Shown here piece by piece: positions 24,341 through 36,599 of a stretch of DNA of 64,000 nucleotides. The notes under the pieces were generated by a model. The model worked only from the letters and a program-made list of their open reading frames with translations, ran no database searches and was not told the DNA's origin. Each line of letters starts with the position of its first letter. Position 1 is the stretch's first letter. The position numbers and the translations under genes were made by a program. This DNA comes from Halocaridina rubra. Lineage: Eukaryota; Arthropoda; Malacostraca; Decapoda; Atyidae. The DNA lies in contig JAXCGZ010004174.1 in assembly GCA_037179515.1 (NCBI GenBank), positions 1 to 64,000 on the forward strand. Reading direction: 5' to 3'.

Positions 24341-25502
24341 ATCCGCGAAGGTTGCGACGGTATAACGTCATTTAATTCGCTGCCTGAACAGTGTGACAAT
24401 ATATCAGCTGACTGGCTCACGAAGTTAAAGTCATCCATGAAAACGTCCCATTTTTTATATCATTGCTGTTAATATCACAAAACCTAAAACAGTTTAATCT
24501 ATTTTTTGGTTACTATTTTAACCGCTCTACGCTTAAAGGTACTTAAAAATTTATCATAATCAATATCCAGTTATATAGTATATTAAAAATGTAAAGATTA
24601 TACCTAATTTAATATTCATTTATGACACATCTAGGAAGAATGAGATTGGTAGCCCTGCGTAGTGCCAATGTTGGCACCAATGATGTCGGATTCGGTAATG
24701 TCGTCTGCTTTGCCGGTAGATCATGATATATAAAAAGAGTAAAGATATAGAAATTGAAAATATTGGCAGGACTAGGACATTTTATATGCCAGAGCAAAAT
24801 TACATAATATGAATTATCGAGTTGTTTTTGATTACTTTTCAGGAGTGAATAGTAAAAAAGACAGAGATAGAAATATAGAAATTAGAAGTAAAAGTGAAAT
24901 AATAATAGAAAGAATTCCAGAAGAAACATTACATGGTTTTAGGAGACTTTAACGGTCGCATAAACTTTTTAGGATATCAAAAATTAAATAAAAATGGTGA
25001 TTTTAATTCTGGAATGGATGACAGAATATGGAATGATACTACTAAATGGAAGAAGATACATGCCAAGGATTATATACATGGGAAAGACAAAGTAAAAAAG
25101 TGTGATAGACATTATATTGATAAATAAACCTATGCATAAAGGAAAGACAAAGTCAAAAAAGTGTGATAGACATCATATTGATGAATAAACCTATATATAA
25201 ATGGTACAAAGAAATGGAGATAGACGAAAAAAAGGGAATATAGATATATCTGACCACAATTTATGACAAGCTATGTTTATAGCTGAAAAAGTAAATACTA
25301 ATTTTGACTATGGGAAATGGGAAGAGATAGCATACTATAGAACAGATAAAGACGCAATAGAAAGTTTTGTACATGAAATTGAAGAAATTATAAGAAAAGA
25401 GAAAATAAATGGTTATAGAAAATATTGGACAAAATTCAGGAAGTAACAGAAATAATATTAAATAAAGCTTATAAAAGAAGGATTAATAGTAATAACAGAA
25501 CA

Positions 25503-25706
25503 AACAAAAACAAACAAACTTTATTTACATTACAATACAATGGGTATTCGTTAGCCAAGGCAAGCCCCAACCCCCCACTGTGGTGACCAACCACAGCAGT
25601 AACATGCCAGGAAACAGCTTAAACTTTCGGTCTTGGCCGGGAACCGATCTTTCGACCTCGTGAATGCGAAGCCAGCGCGTTACCACTGTACTAGCCAGCA
25701 GGCTAG
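25503..25706 (-). mobile_element. SINE family B copy 3 with TTTG tail
   Basis: Minus-strand copy inserted in the LINE. Its head is GTACAGTGGTAACGCGCTGG. Its 3' end, as read on the plus strand, is an ACAAA-rich tail followed by CTTTATTTACATTACAATA and CAATGGGTATTCG. The tail differs from the TTA tails of the other copies and matches the tail of the LINE at 43342. Confidence 0.82.
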
Positions 25707-25964
25707 TACGACCATAGATAAACGATGAAATAAGAAATAAGATTAATTAAAGAAAAGATGCAAACAGGCGAAAAAAAATGAAAGGAATGAAGAATTAAAA
25801 AAAAAAAACAGTATGAATAGGAATTTAAAAAAAAAAGAGACACAATTATTGGTTAAAAAAGAAATAACGAGTATGAAATGACATTAGTAGCTAATGAAAT
25901 AAAGGCCGAAAAGAATAATAAGCTTTGGGAAAAATATAAATGAATTTAATATTGAAAAGACTAA

Positions 25965-26274
25965 AGGGGGGTTTACACGGTCAAACGGTTCGTCGAACGC
26001 GGTTCGACAGACAAGTGTTTGAAGTGATGTTCGAACGTGTGAACGGGGTATTTGGTTGTCGAACACGGAACGTGTTCGACAACCAAATACCCCGTTCACA
26101 CGTTCGAACATCACTTCAAACACTTGTCTGTCAAACCGCGTTCGACGAACCGTTTGACCCTGTAAGCGGAACGTGTTCGACAACTAAATACCCCGTTCAC
26201 ACCTTCGAACATCACTTCAAACACTTGTCTGTGGAACCGCGTTCGACGAACCGTTTGACCATGTAAACCCCCCT
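25965..26274. mobile_element. Foldback MITE, Harbinger-like, TAA target duplication
   Basis: A 310-bp palindromic element. The outer ends are AGGGGGGTTTACA and its exact complement TGTAAACCCCCCT, bounded by TAA at 25962-25964 and 26275-26277. A left arm of about 105 bases folds onto a right arm across a 3-nt loop (GAA at about 26072). The right arm is then repeated in tandem (about 26168-26274), giving three arms in all. A 3-bp TAA duplication and G-rich TIR fit PIF/Harbinger non-autonomous elements. It has no coding content and sits inside the LINE. Confidence 0.85.
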
Positions 26275-26542
26275 TAAGAATGAAGCGTTTTAATTATATA
26301 ATGAGGATGGACAAAAACCAAATGAAACAGAAGCTGAGAATGATTTATTGGAATATTGGCCAACAATTTATTGTAAAAATGATAATGAAATACATACAGT
26401 ATGGAATTAAGAGACGAAGCAAAAAATATATTAAAAACATAAAAAACTATACTGGAAAAATTCAGATAGGAGATTATTTACATCCAGCTATATTAAAGAA
26501 ACATTTAGAAATATCAGCTAAAATAGAAAACGAAATAATACC

Positions 26543-26662
26543 TGTTAGCAAGGGCATGCGCTCAGGGTAACGATTACATATGCCAAAAACAAGTCCTTCG
26601 CAAGAAGGCAACCGTCCTAGCCCTTGGTTGAAAAGGGAATCCGTGACGTATAACCGAAAAAA
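26543..26662 (+). mobile_element. SINE family A copy (5'-truncated)
   Basis: Starts at GTTAGCAAGGGCATGCGC and ends at GTGACGTATAACCG followed by an A-run. It is inserted in the LINE. Confidence 0.8.
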
Positions 26663-27077
26663 AAACAGTAGTAAGTGAAGAAAGGGTTAAAAAATGTATA
26701 TATAAATTAAAGAATAAAAAAACAGCTGGATCAGACGGCTTAAAGGCTGAAGTATATAAAGCTATAAAAAAAAGAAGAGTGAAATATGCCTATAGAAGTC
26801 CTAACAAAATGCTTTAAGAATGAAATGGAGAAAGAAGAAAAAATAGATTAATGGAAAATTTCAAGACCAAAAATGATTAAAAAGAAAAGGAAACCTACGG
26901 CTAAAGATTTAAGACCAATAGCATTGACAAAGGTCTCATATAAATTGTTTATGATGTTAATAAAGGAGAGTATAGAAAATCATTTAATTAAAAACGAAGC
27001 AAATATGGAAACGCAAGCAAGATTTACTAGTGGAGCAAAATATAGAATGTAATCTGTACATCATACAGTACTGTATA

Positions 27078-27268
27078 TATATAAACCTTTTTTCCACTAT
27101 TCTATGGGTATTCGTCAGCCGGGGCAATCCCCAAGCCCCCACTGTGGTGCCCAACCACAGCAGTAACATGCCAGGAAACAGCTTAAACTCTCGGTCTTGG
27201 ACGGGACCCGATCTTTCGACCTCGTGAATGCGAAGCCAGCGCGTTACCACTGTACTAGCCAGCAGACT
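27078..27268 (-). mobile_element. SINE family B copy 4
   Basis: Minus-strand copy with head GTACAGTGGTAACGCGCTGG, CCACAGTGGGGGCTTGGGG in the middle and a degraded 3' end. It is inserted in the LINE between its RT motifs. Confidence 0.8.
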
Positions 27269-27558
27269 TATAAGAAAGTTACAAAACCCAAAAAAACACT
27301 AATCATTATCTCAATTAGATTTTGGTAAAGCTTACGACACCATTAAAAGAGAAAAAATTATAGAAATAATGAAAGAGTATAAAATTTATCCACAGATGAT
27401 AGAAGCGGTAGCTAATATCTATACAGAAGATAGAAAGTACATAGATTTAGGAGGAGAGTTAGAACAAGAAATGAAAGTAACCAGTGTTATAAAACAGGGT
27501 TACACAGGTTCAGCTTCTTTATTTAAATTGATGATATATACTAATATTAAGAGGATGT

Positions 27559-27750
27559 AGTCACCGTGGCTCAAGCGGTAGCGTCCGCGACGTAGAGGCG
27601 TCAGGTCGAGGGTTCGCGCCCTGTCATGGTCTGAGGTTAGCAAGGGCATGCACTCCGGGTAAGGATTACATCTGCCAAAACAAGTCCTTCGCAAGAAGGC
27701 AACCGTCCTAGCCCTTGGTAGAAAAGGGAGTCCGTGACGTAAAACCGGAA
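27559..27750 (+). mobile_element. SINE family A, full-length reference copy
   Basis: The best copy of family A. The tRNA-like head has the A-box region TGGCTCAAGCGGTAGCG (from about 27571) and the B-box GGTTCGCGCCC (27611-27621), the spacing of an internal Pol III promoter. The body follows (CTGAGGTTAGCAAGGGC, CATCTGCCAAAACAAGTCC, GCAACCGTCCTAGCCC) and ends GTGACGTAAAACCGG. The source tRNA was not identified. Confidence 0.88.
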
Positions 27751-27933
27751 CTATTATTAAGAAGATAGTAAAGGAAGGAAGAGGTTTTAAGAATGAAGAT
27801 ATAACTTTAGGCACATTATTTTTTGCAGACGATGCTCTACTGTTTACAGAATCTATAGAAGATGCAAAATATAATATAAACCTAGTAATAGAAGCAGGAA
27901 GAGAATGTGAATTGGAATTGAATAAAGTATGGA

Positions 27934-28125
27934 TCCGGTTTTACGTCACGGACTCCCTTTTCTACCAAGGGCTAGGACGGTTGCCTTCCTGCGAAGGACT
28001 TGTTTTGGCAGATGTAATCGTTACCCTGAGTACATACCCTTGCTAACCTCAGACCGTGACGGGGCGCGAACCCTCGACCTGACGCCTCAGAGTCGCGGAC
28101 GCTACCGGTTTAGCCACGGTGACTA
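27934..28125 (-). mobile_element. SINE family A, near full-length, opposite strand
   Basis: A reverse-strand near-complete copy, 184 bases from the forward copy at 27559. It has the same head (GTAGCGTCCGCGACTC on the minus strand) and B-box GGTTCGCGCCCC. The pair forms a potential inverted repeat of about 190 bases. Confidence 0.87.
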
Positions 28126-28829
28126 CTGAATAGAGGAAAGTGCAATTGGACAATACATAACTTGAGAGAAAAACCTAATGAGATAGATGGAATCAAGACA
28201 GTAGATATACTGAAATATTTAGGAAGAACTATTGATAATAAGAAGAATATGTTTAAAACACAAAATCAAATCATGATAGAAACAGCACACAAGGTAGCCA
28301 ATTTAACATAGACTGTATTAGAAAAGACTTGCAACAAAATATTAATAGGGAAAACTTATTGGAAGAATATAGATTTACCACCAATTTTATATGGCACAAA
28401 CATTATAAATCTAACAGAGACCGAGATTAAAATGCTACAAAAAATTGAAAATGTGGTTTATAGAAGAATTTTAGGAGTTACTAAGGCTACATCTGCAGCT
28501 ACTCCTAGAGGGGAATTAGGAGCATCTTCTATGAAAACAAGATTGTTAACTTCAAAACTACAATACATAAACAGTATACATACTGGAAGTGAGGAAATAT
28601 TAAAAACAATATTAAGGTCGAATAAAGAGGAAAATAATGACTCGTGGAAAGCCGTAGACAGATATATGAAAGAAGTGGAGATAAGTTATAGAGAAGTGAT
28701 AAGCTGTACAAGAGAGGAAATTAAGAAGAAAAAAAAAAAGAGAATTTGGGACATTGAAAAATGCAAGGAGGACTTACAATATAAAGAAAGCATGACTGTG
28801 TATAGAAATTGGAAAACAGAATCAAAGAA

Positions 28830-29089
<260 letters not shown>

Positions 29090-29100
<11 letters not shown>

Positions 29101-29355
29101 CCTAACTGACAGTCAGTCAGAGGACGTTCTACTCTAACACCCATCAGACAGCCGATCAGAGGACGTTCTACTCTCACACCCATCAGACAGCCAATCAAAA
29201 GATGTTATACTGCCACACCCGTTAGGCAGCCAATCAAAAAACATCATGCTGTCACACCCTTCAGGCAGCCAAGCAAAAGACCTTATTTTGCAACACCCTT
29301 CCGGGCTGGGAAGTATCGGATGAGCAATGTCTAATTTAGCAGTTAACTCGCTGCA

Positions 29356-29417
<62 letters not shown>

Positions 29418-29463
29418 CTATTTTTCTTTCATTACAGGTATCTCCTCTTCACACAAGGTGATG

Positions 29464-29550
<87 letters not shown>

Positions 29551-29690
29551 TGAGCATAAACTGCTATCACTCAGGACCAAATGGTATGGAAGCCCATCAG
29601 TGAAAGAACACAAAGAAAATAAAACCATATTTCGGGACCAGTTGAGACCCGAAAAATATAGCGTTATTTTCTATGGGCTGTTTCGCTGAT
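29090..29690 (-). repeat. Right arm of long inverted repeat
   Basis: Reverse complement of 23678-24340 with matching order of unique blocks, ATT repeats (29356-29412) and TA repeats (29467-29548). The TA runs differ in length between arms, as expected for fast-changing microsatellites. Confidence 0.8.
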
Positions 29691-29701
29691 GAGTCTGCTT
29701 A

Positions 29702-29702
<1 letters not shown>

Positions 29703-29791
<89 letters not shown>
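29703..29791. repeat. (TA)n microsatellite
   Basis: About 89 bases of TA with one CTA break, directly at the GAA tail of the RTE fragment on its right. Confidence 0.95.
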
Positions 29792-29794
<3 letters not shown>

Positions 29795-30141
29795 TTCTTC
29801 TTCTTCCTCTATTTGCGTTCCCATTTTCATATGGGGTCGCATCTCTTCACTAGTCGTCTCCACTGGTTCCGTTCCATCACTTGCTCCTCCTCCAGCTGTT
29901 TCTCTCTGAGATCCTCCTTCAGTCAGTCCTTCCACCGTAGTTTACGTCTTCCTCGTCTACATCTGCCCTCCACGTCCATCTCCATCACTCTCACACCCAC
30001 GTAGTCTTCTTCTCTCCTCTTCACATGACCGAACCACTGTAATCTCCTCTCCTGCGCTTTCGCCGACGCCTCCACCACCTTCACTGTACCTCTGATCCGG
30101 TCATTTCGTATCCTGTCCTCCCTCGTCACCCCACACATCCA
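29792..30141 (-). pseudogene. RTE-like LINE C-terminal fragment
   Basis: The minus strand reads RRLQWFGHVKRREEDY, then RRGRRKLRWKD, a stop, then EQVMERNQWRRLV and KRCDPI. The 3' hairpin CCCCATATGAAAATGGG and a GAA-rich tail follow. The architecture is the same as 2800-3086 but the subfamily differs. It joins the CR1-like element at about 30141, after which that element's 3' half does not reappear. Confidence 0.72.
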
Positions 30142-31613
30142 CCCACTGATATTGAGTTTGCACATTTTTTAAGCACATGAGGGGATATGTCATCAGGACC
30201 TGTAGCTTTATGAACATCTAAATCCATCAGCGCTTTGCATACCTCTGTGGCTGTAAGGTTGATGTTCTCTAATACCGGCCCTTGAGCTTCTATCACTGCA
30301 ATCTGAGGGGGTGGGGTATTTTCTACTGTAAATACTGACTGAAACTCCTTGTTCAATTCTTGGCAGATCTCTTCATCCGTCTCAGTGATGCTTCCATCCG
30401 CTTTCTTTAGCCTTAAAACCTTTTCTTTTACCTTCAGTTTTCCTCTGATAAAGCTGTGGAAAAGCTTGGGATTTTCTTTAGCCTTCCTGGTGATGTCCCT
30501 CTCATAGTCTCTCTCTGCCTCTCTCCTTTTACTTAGGTAGTCATTTCTTGCTCTTTTGTAGGTTTGCCAGGCATTTATGTTTTTTCTCCTCCTATACCTT
30601 TTCCAGCATTTGTCTCTCCACTCCTTAGCTCTTTTACACCCATTATCGAACCATTTCTCTCTGGCATGAATTACACCTACTTTGGTGACAGGTATGCAGC
30701 AATCTACTATCTTCCCATATTTCTCACAAAAGATGTCATACATTTCTTGTACAGATTTGTTGTAAAATAAGGTTCTCCAGTCAAGAACTGCAAAAAGCTC
30801 ATTCATTTTGATGTAATCTCCTTTCAGATAGTTCCTCCTCATGTCCTCAGTGCCTCTACTCTCAGGCAGAATATCTTCAATGATATACTCCATCAACAAC
30901 ACACAGTGGTCACTCTTTCCAATTGGTGGTACATACTCAATTTTTTCAATATCCAACACATTATCTGTGAACACTAGATCAAGTAGTGATGGCTCATCCC
31001 CACCCCTGGCCCTTGTTTGTTCCATTACATGTTGGTGTAGGAAATTCCCTTGTATGCAATCTAGGAATCTTGCCCCGAATGAGTCCTCACCACTGTGTGG
31101 GTCAAGATTTATCCAATCTATCTCTTTATGATTAAAGTCTCCCATAATCAAAATCCTACATTTTTTTTCCCGTGCCATGTTAACAACTGAGTTTATGATT
31201 TCAATAGTACCTATATGACTTTCCTCATAAACTTCAAGCCTATTTTGGTTCCTTGGTGGGTTGTATACAACAGTTATTATAATGCTCTCTGACCCAGTAT
31301 TTATGCGAGCAACAAGAAATTCCTTGAACTCACTTTCTATAGCCAAGTTTATTTCTTCAACTTGAATCCTATCACTTATGAGCAGTGCTATCCCTCCACC
31401 AGTCCTCTCAGATCTTTCAACCCTTAGTATTCTGAAGCCCTTAGGAAAAACTGTGACACTGTTTATGTCCTCACTCAACTTAGTCTCTGTAATTGCTACT
31501 ATATCTGCCTTACTGTTGTGAATCCAATCTTTTAATTCTACTGCCTTACCAGCTAATCCATCAGCATTTGTGTATAACAATCTTAATGAGGCCCCATCCC
31601 CTGATCTTCTGTC
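30142..31613 (-). pseudogene. CR1-like LINE copy 1: endonuclease and start of RT
   Basis: A minus-strand open frame of about 480 codons without internal stops. AP-endonuclease landmarks are LLYTNADGL at the start, AITETKLSED, GGGIALLISD, VVYNPPRNQ, ILIMGDFNHKEIDW and SDHCVLLME. A basic linker follows (RKNINAWQTYKRARNDYL), then the RT entry LDVHKATGPDDISPHVLK. The palm catalytic motifs are missing because the copy is cut at about 30142 by the RTE fragment. The same family's RT is complete at 49073-50829. Confidence 0.85.
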
Positions 31614-32090
31614 ATTATCTTCTTTATCTCCCCTTTGTCTGGAAGAACTCTGTAATGAAAATTTTTCCTCTCTTCTTCATTTCTTTCATCATTTAACCTT
31701 CTTGCCTCTTGCAACAAGTTTTTGATCTTTCCCATCTCTTCCTGTGTTCTGTATCGTCTAATGAACACTTCTTTGAATTCTTGAAGGTCTTTTAGACTTT
31801 TTTTCTCAACAATATTTCCCTACATGTTTCCCCTCTCTCAAAGGTTACTTTTGTTGGTCTCGGCTTTCCTTCCCTCGAATATTTACCTAGTTGGTGTATG
31901 TTTACAATATCCTCAGGACCACATACTACTCCAAGCTCTCTTATCAGGTCTGCAACCCTAGCTTTATTTTCTTCAAGTCTCCCCTGCCATGTTGGCTCCT
32001 GGGATTCGCTTATGCCTGAGATTTCCACTGTCTTCTCCTTATCAAGTGCCTGTCTGATGAGTGGGTTTGCCGACAAGAAATGTTTGCAGT
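31583..32090 (-). pseudogene. CR1-like LINE ORF1 remnant
   Basis: Two minus-strand frames in tandem: EISGISESQEPTWQGR ... SREGKPRPTKVTFERG (down to about 31795), then after a frameshift RRYRTQEEMGKIKNLLQEAR ... NFHYRVLPDKGEIKK (to about 31590). The content (a short RRM-like V.F..GETCREILLRKK segment and a charged helix) and the position just upstream of ORF2 fit ORF1 of a CR1-type LINE. Upstream of about 32090 the element is not recognisable. Confidence 0.6.
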
Positions 32091-33254
32091 GCCAAAAGGA
32101 CAAAAACACATGAATTATTTTCAATTTACAGCATAAAACACTATATTTACGAGTATTGGCATAAAGCACTTTATGATAGTAGAAAAGGGTTGAAATGAAA
32201 TTAGATTTCGTTAGGAGAAGGGATAGATTTTTACGTGGCAATGAGCAATCATCTGAGGGCGAAATTTTTTGGGGCACCCGCAATGAAAGATATTTCTTAT
32301 CACTGTATATCAGAGGTAATTTCCAAGTCAAGGAATTAAATCTGGCTAATGAGATTCCAGTTAGGGAATCTACACAAGTGCCTTTTGTAGGGGAATGGAA
32401 CTGAGAAAAATTTCTTAGGATTTGACCAGTAACGGATTTAATAAGTTTCTCGAATTCCCAATTTGCTTGACCAACGAGCTTTACCTTTGACTATCTCTCA
32501 CCTTATTTACACCAGATGAGTTCCTGTAAAGACGTCACATAAAAAAATTTGGAGTAATTGTGACTGCAGAGGCGAGATCTTGCCTCTGGGATATTTGGCC
32601 GCCAATTCAGTGATCAAGAGTCCCTCTTGGTGGCATATCATTTGGCCAGCCTGTAGGATTTATTCAGAGCAGTAAATTGTCTCCTAATGGGATTTTTTTT
32701 TACTATAGTAGTGGTCCCTGGCAGGCAATTATGGCAGAGATGCAAGTGAGAGACAGCATTTTAGGTGCAACAAGGGGAAGCAAACAAAATAAACAAAATA
32801 TTTATGAGTATAATAGGTTACTGTGGAATATCTGCAGAGCGTTCTTTATGTTCCAGGAGTGGGAATTTTAAATATTCAATTAGTAAAGAGGCTACTGAAG
32901 TGTATCTAGCCAGGCTAATGACATATCAGCAAGGTCAAATTTATAACAAAATTATAAGCAAGAGGAATTTTATAATATAACAAAATTTATCAGCAAGAGC
33001 AATTTTATCATAAGAAAATTGTGTAAACAACGTATATACAATACACGTCATCACTACATGTGAGAAAACAGAGAACAGAGAAATAGGAGGGAGATTTTTG
33101 TATTGGGATCATGCTTTCTACATGTACAAGAATATTAAACAAGATATATTTAAAATTAGCTATATACTGATATATAAATTGCAAATAATCACAATCTGCA
33201 AAATGCAAGGAGTGAGATTTTTTTAGTAAGAAAAGAAAAGAAAATTATATGTTA
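32091..33254. other. No recognisable gene
   Basis: AT-rich sequence between the CR1 copy and the Gypsy gag scrap. I see no coding motif, tandem repeat or known repeat family here beyond short frames that look random. Confidence 0.5.
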
Positions 33255-33600
33255 ACTAAATAACTAATAGGGCATCTACTATGACCTCTGGGGACTTGGA
33301 GCAAAACACTGTCACAAACATGCTCCTCATCAGCCTTAGTTTTGCCCAAAATTCTTGCCGCATTTATCAGTTCACTAACTGGCTTAGTTAAAACCTCATT
33401 GACTTATTGCAAAGCTATACTTATATTATCTTGGAATCCATTGACAAAAGTCAAATGAACAATGCCTTCCAAACCATCCCCCTTGTACCCAGCCAAACAT
33501 CTTATGTCATTTGCATACACATCAACAGGTTGCCCTGTCCATTTGACTAACCAACTTGGCATAAACTACAAAGGCTCCATCAGTAAACGCCTCTTTTAAC
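33255..33600 (-). pseudogene. Gypsy gag-like fragment
   Basis: Minus-strand frames read LKEAFTDGAFVVYAKLV, then after a frameshift TGQPVDVYANDIRCLAGYKG, LTFVNGFQDNISIALQ, a stop, and PVSELINAARILGKTKADEE. This is the pattern of Gypsy-type gag proteins (repeated short helices with DVY...IRRLAG and F..GFPD.I). It has one stop and at least one frameshift. It lies just outside the left LTR of the BEL element and may be part of its insertion target. Confidence 0.5.
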
Positions 33601-33631
33601 ATAGCTATTATTTTTTATGAATTACCCTGGT

Positions 33632-34090
33632 TGTGGACGATTTCCTATATGTTACTAACCTTCTATCTTATAACCCCATAAATTCGGAAATCCTGATACG
33701 GTGTCGGTAGAGGCCTACAAACGATCTCAAAATCAAATCCTCTACCGATAAAATATAATTTATATTACATGCATAGGGTACATGCAAATAGTTTATAAGG
33801 GGGTTTGTGAACTGCTATGTGAATTCTTAAATAAACTCTCCTCACCTTAAATTAAGCTTCCTCATACAGAATAATAAATTTTCCAACATATGTTCTACTA
33901 AAATGAGCTCATTCTGTCCCTCACACATAGTTATAAACATTGTTAGAAATAAGTTAAATCTGTACTCATCTAACCGGAACACCTAAAGGTCATCAGCAAT
34001 CACGGGACTCCGGATCAAACTCTGATATCTTCTGATCCATGGATCTCTACCATGTTCCTCTACTTGAGTGTTCTCGTAGTGCCTCACGAG
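33632..34090 (-). repeat. BEL/Pao 3' LTR
   Basis: About 459 bases. It aligns with 40214-40953 after removing the latter's two insertions. Shared blocks include GGTAGAGGCCTACAAACGAT, GGGGGTTTGTGAACTGCT, AATAATAAATTTTCCAACAT and CTCTGATATCTTCTGATCCA. The exact outer boundary is uncertain; TG...CA termini at 34086 and 33632 are possible. Confidence 0.8.
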
Positions 34091-34531
34091 AGTAACTTAC
34101 TATAATTAGTAAAGAAAGTAGTGTCTCCCAAATTCCCATCATTTGTAGGAGTCCTTGGCACTAGGACAAACTTGAGTTATGACTTGCTTACAATGGTTCT
34201 ATTCAAATAGGCTATGTAATAAGCGTTATGGAGGAGGTGAAAGGTTAATGGCTAAACTCCATTAGAAACTTACATTCTTTTCTCCGTCTTCTACAGCCAG
34301 CCTCCAAAATAAACTACACATTATACATACAAATATATGTGCATACTTGATAGAAATGAATAGGCATACATACTAAGTCTAAAAGTATACATACATGCAC
34401 TTACATTATGATAAACAAAGTCATGCAAATCAACACTTACATAGCTACGTGGAAATCAACTGCCTCGAAATATATTCAAGACATCCTCGGCCTCTCCAAA
34501 ATTATTTGGGAGGGTCTATTTGTCAGTGCTA

Positions 34532-35214
34532 CTATTGATAATCAAGGATTAAGCGTGCCAGCAATTCTTCAGCCCTTTGGGCAGCTTGATGTTTAGGTCT
34601 TTCAAAGTTTGAAGATTTCTCATTGTTGATACTAGAAAGATCATCTATAACCTTTTTTTCTATTGTATCCATTTTATCAGTAATATCAGCCTCCAATGGG
34701 ACAAGTTTTTCAATAGTTTTGGTTAGAGTTTTTCCCTTTACAAACACCTCAGCTGATCTCACGACTCTACTATCATCCAGGAATAGTTTTGTAATTTTTT
34801 CCAAAGGCCAATAATCTCGGAAACCAGCAGATTCTATGAGAACAATATCACCAACCTCTAACTTTTTAATATTTTCGGGTCCTTTGCCACTATAATGTTT
34901 CTCTCTGAGTGCCAGAAGGTACTCAGATGTAAACCTATTCTTAAAACTGATTGTTTTGCTAAGTATGACATAGTTATCATGTAAAGCTTCTGCATCCATA
35001 TAGCCAACGTCTAATGTATTTGCATCTAATAAAGTTGTGATATTCGAATATACCTTCCTTGAATAAGCACTGAAAGGGTCAAGGCTACTGCATCATTTAA
35101 ATCTGAGCTTAGGTAAGTTAGAGGCCTATTGTTTACCATTGCCTCTATATCACTAAGTCTTACTTCAAGTTCATCAGCAAAAATCCTATATTTGAACAAT
35201 ACCTTATGCAGCAC
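34532..35214 (-). pseudogene. BEL/Pao integrase C-terminal region
   Basis: Minus-strand frames read AMVNNRPLTYLSSDLNDAVA (end of the integrase core), then after a break FTSEYLLALREKH, GDIVLIESAGFRDYWPLEKI, VRSAEV and KLVPLE. This is the BEL-specific domain after the integrase core, with its DYWPLG-like box. The catalytic D,D of the core should lie upstream (35200-35600) but is not readable. Confidence 0.75.
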
Positions 35215-35933
35215 GCCCTTTACGATACCGATTAGCCTTTCATAGAATCCTTCTTGCCAGGGTGCTCTGGGAGCAATGAATTTTCAATCAATGTTATGAT
35301 GTTTCATAAACTCTTGAATAGATGGCTCTTTTACTAAGCTTGTCAAAAACTTGGAGGTGGCAGTAAAGTTTGTAGCATTATTTGATATAATTAGTACTGG
35401 AAGCGATGTCTAGCTACAAACTTCCTAAATAGCAACAGGAAGGTTTCAAATGTTAAGTCCTTGGCTAATTCAAGATGAACAGCTCTTGTGGTGGCACATG
35501 TAAACAAGCAAATGTAATATTTGTTCTTATTTTTGGACTCTCTTCCCTTAGGCATCCAAAATTCTTGTCTAATTTCATTGAGGGTCTGATTAATTCCACC
35601 ATGAGTACAATTCTTGACACTTAAGTACAGTTAGTTTGGTGAGATATCCCTTTGGCGATAACAACACTGGATGAGAGGCTGAGTTTGGTAATTCAAAAAT
35701 TCCTAAGCGGCCTTGACAGCAGAGTAAGTCATCAGAGTCAAGGTACAATCCAAGCTGGTCAAACATGTGCTTAGAGTCATATGAGTTTGTCAAATGGCCT
35801 TGACATAGGAGCAAGTTTATTTTGCCACAATGTTGAGACTGTACATATTAGACCCAGTACAAATGGGGCTCTCTTGGTATTATGACTTGAGGTTTTAATT
35901 TCTTCAAAAATTTGCAGATAACTGTAGTAATAT

Positions 35934-36239
35934 TCAGTATCCTTTGTAGAGAGGAATATTTCTCATAATTAAACAGGGTTTTAGGGGTATCATACTGGGG
36001 CAATTCAGATCAATCTCATTCACTGTAACACAAATAGTCCCTTGGTTTCTCTCAACCTTTGATATTTCTAAAAGCCAGTTAGGGCTATGCCTCCACAAGG
36101 TTCTGTTCTCTATTTCATTGACAGTACAACCCCTAGTTACCAGGTCTGCAGGATTATCTTTCGTACTTCCCTTCTTCAATGTAACTTTGCATCTTTCATT
36201 TATTCTTCTTATTTCTGCAACTCTATTCTTCACATACAC
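35934..36239 (-). pseudogene. BEL/Pao RNase H to integrase linker
   Basis: The minus strand reads VKNRVAEIRRI, then KGSTKDNPADLVTRGCTV and LWRHSPNWL. These are the hallmark motifs between RNase H and integrase of BEL/Pao polyproteins (FV.NRV.EIR, DNPAD..SRG, W..GP.WL). It is broken on both sides by stops. Confidence 0.75.
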
Positions 36240-36599
36240 TGTTTCACATTTATCATTTACTATCCACTGAATAGAAATGGCACTGTCAGACCATAAGGCT
36301 ACATTTTATATTCCATTTTGAACTCCTGTACCAAATCATTGATTAAATGACTTCCAATATACAGAGCAGTGAGTTCGAGTTGCGGTAAACTTCTGGCTGA
36401 TAGCGGTGCAACTTGCACTTTGGACACAAGAACATGACTTTCACCATCTGATACTACGTAGGCAACAGCACCATAGGCTTTGCTAGAAGCATCGCAAAAT
36501 ACATGGAAATTCCACTTCGCTTACGGAACTGAATTCTTTCTGTAATCTATGCCATTCTTCATTGTATACTTCTGGTAATTGATCATCACGTGATAGTTT

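Noticed and set aside
27559..27625. Possible tRNA gene
   Set aside because: The A- and B-box match is followed by the conserved SINE body, and the same unit recurs eight times with truncations, so it is a SINE head.
30142..31613. Host endonuclease/exonuclease gene
   Set aside because: The AP-endonuclease motifs run straight into a LINE RT entry and match other copies in the window.
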